Source of the DNA: Bolinopsis microptera
Lineage: Eukaryota; Ctenophora; Tentaculata; Lobata; Bolinopsidae
Direction: 5' to 3'
NCBI RefSeq assembly: GCF_026151205.1
Contig: NC_087079.1
Location: 5,289,230 to 5,353,229, forward strand
DNA: 64,000 nucleotides
Position numbering within the stretch: position 1 is the stretch's first letter
The DNA's letters: not shown here
Below: more model-generated notes on this DNA
What the model saw: the letters and a program-made list of their open reading frames with translations, nothing else
What the model was told of the DNA's origin: nothing
Databases searched by the model: none

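Overview
This is a stretch of animal nuclear DNA from an AT-rich, repeat-laden invertebrate genome. Genes have GT-AG introns and AATAAA poly(A) signals. The only retroelement I can place with a taxonomic lean is a Penelope-like element with a GIY-YIG endonuclease, a type common in cnidarian genomes. A cnidarian, possibly hydrozoan, source is my best guess, but the sequence does not prove it.

The backbone is one large plus-strand gene that starts before about 2288 and runs off the right edge. I assembled 16 internal exons by hand. Their phases agree at every junction and give about 709 codons of an alpha-helical, armadillo-like protein that I assign to the N-terminal part of a neurobeachin / neurobeachin-like (BEACH) protein. 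Its introns are very uneven. One is about 15.1 kb (10286-25401) and holds an antisense secreted mucin-like gene (13359-17728) plus several MITE-like elements. One is about 34.1 kb (26234-60313) and holds a whole nested gene cluster.

The nested cluster, left to right, contains: CAT-type (SLC7) amino-acid transporter A (minus, 28040-29866); B (plus, 34486-36290, broken by a 1-nt deletion); C (plus, 39476-41281); a transporter fragment (41883-42180) behind a tRNA-derived SINE-like piece; D (plus, 43398-45191); a dead C2H2 zinc-finger gene (46056-47650, minus); an intact paralogue of it (49259-51358, minus); E (plus, 55295-57103); an unrecognised coiled-coil ORF (57627-58205, minus); and a LINE fragment (58732-59360, minus). 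All transporter ORFs lack introns. B and C lie in a tandem duplication of about 4-5 kb. A is an inverted relative of B and C. The zinc-finger unit has been tandemly duplicated together with the 3' end of D.

The most striking thing is at the splice sites of the backbone gene and of the mucin-like gene. The donor at 6114/6115 is the first unit of a 22-bp minisatellite that repeats the exon-intron junction for 155 exact periods. The donor at 60493/60494 likewise starts a 22-bp array, here with an E-box in nearly every unit. Shorter arrays sit at the donors at 61716 and 63125 and at the acceptors at 26061 and 60313. In addition, three exons have a nearby partial duplicate of 'acceptor plus exon head' (5869, 60171, and 15640 in the nested gene). 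I read this as repeated local tandem duplication nucleating at intron ends.

Mobile DNA includes a Helitron-like non-autonomous family (TC...CTAG ends, A^T insertion) with a clean paralogous empty site inside this window, several foldback or MITE-like elements, a head-to-head telomere-repeat hairpin, and a perfect 66-bp palindrome.
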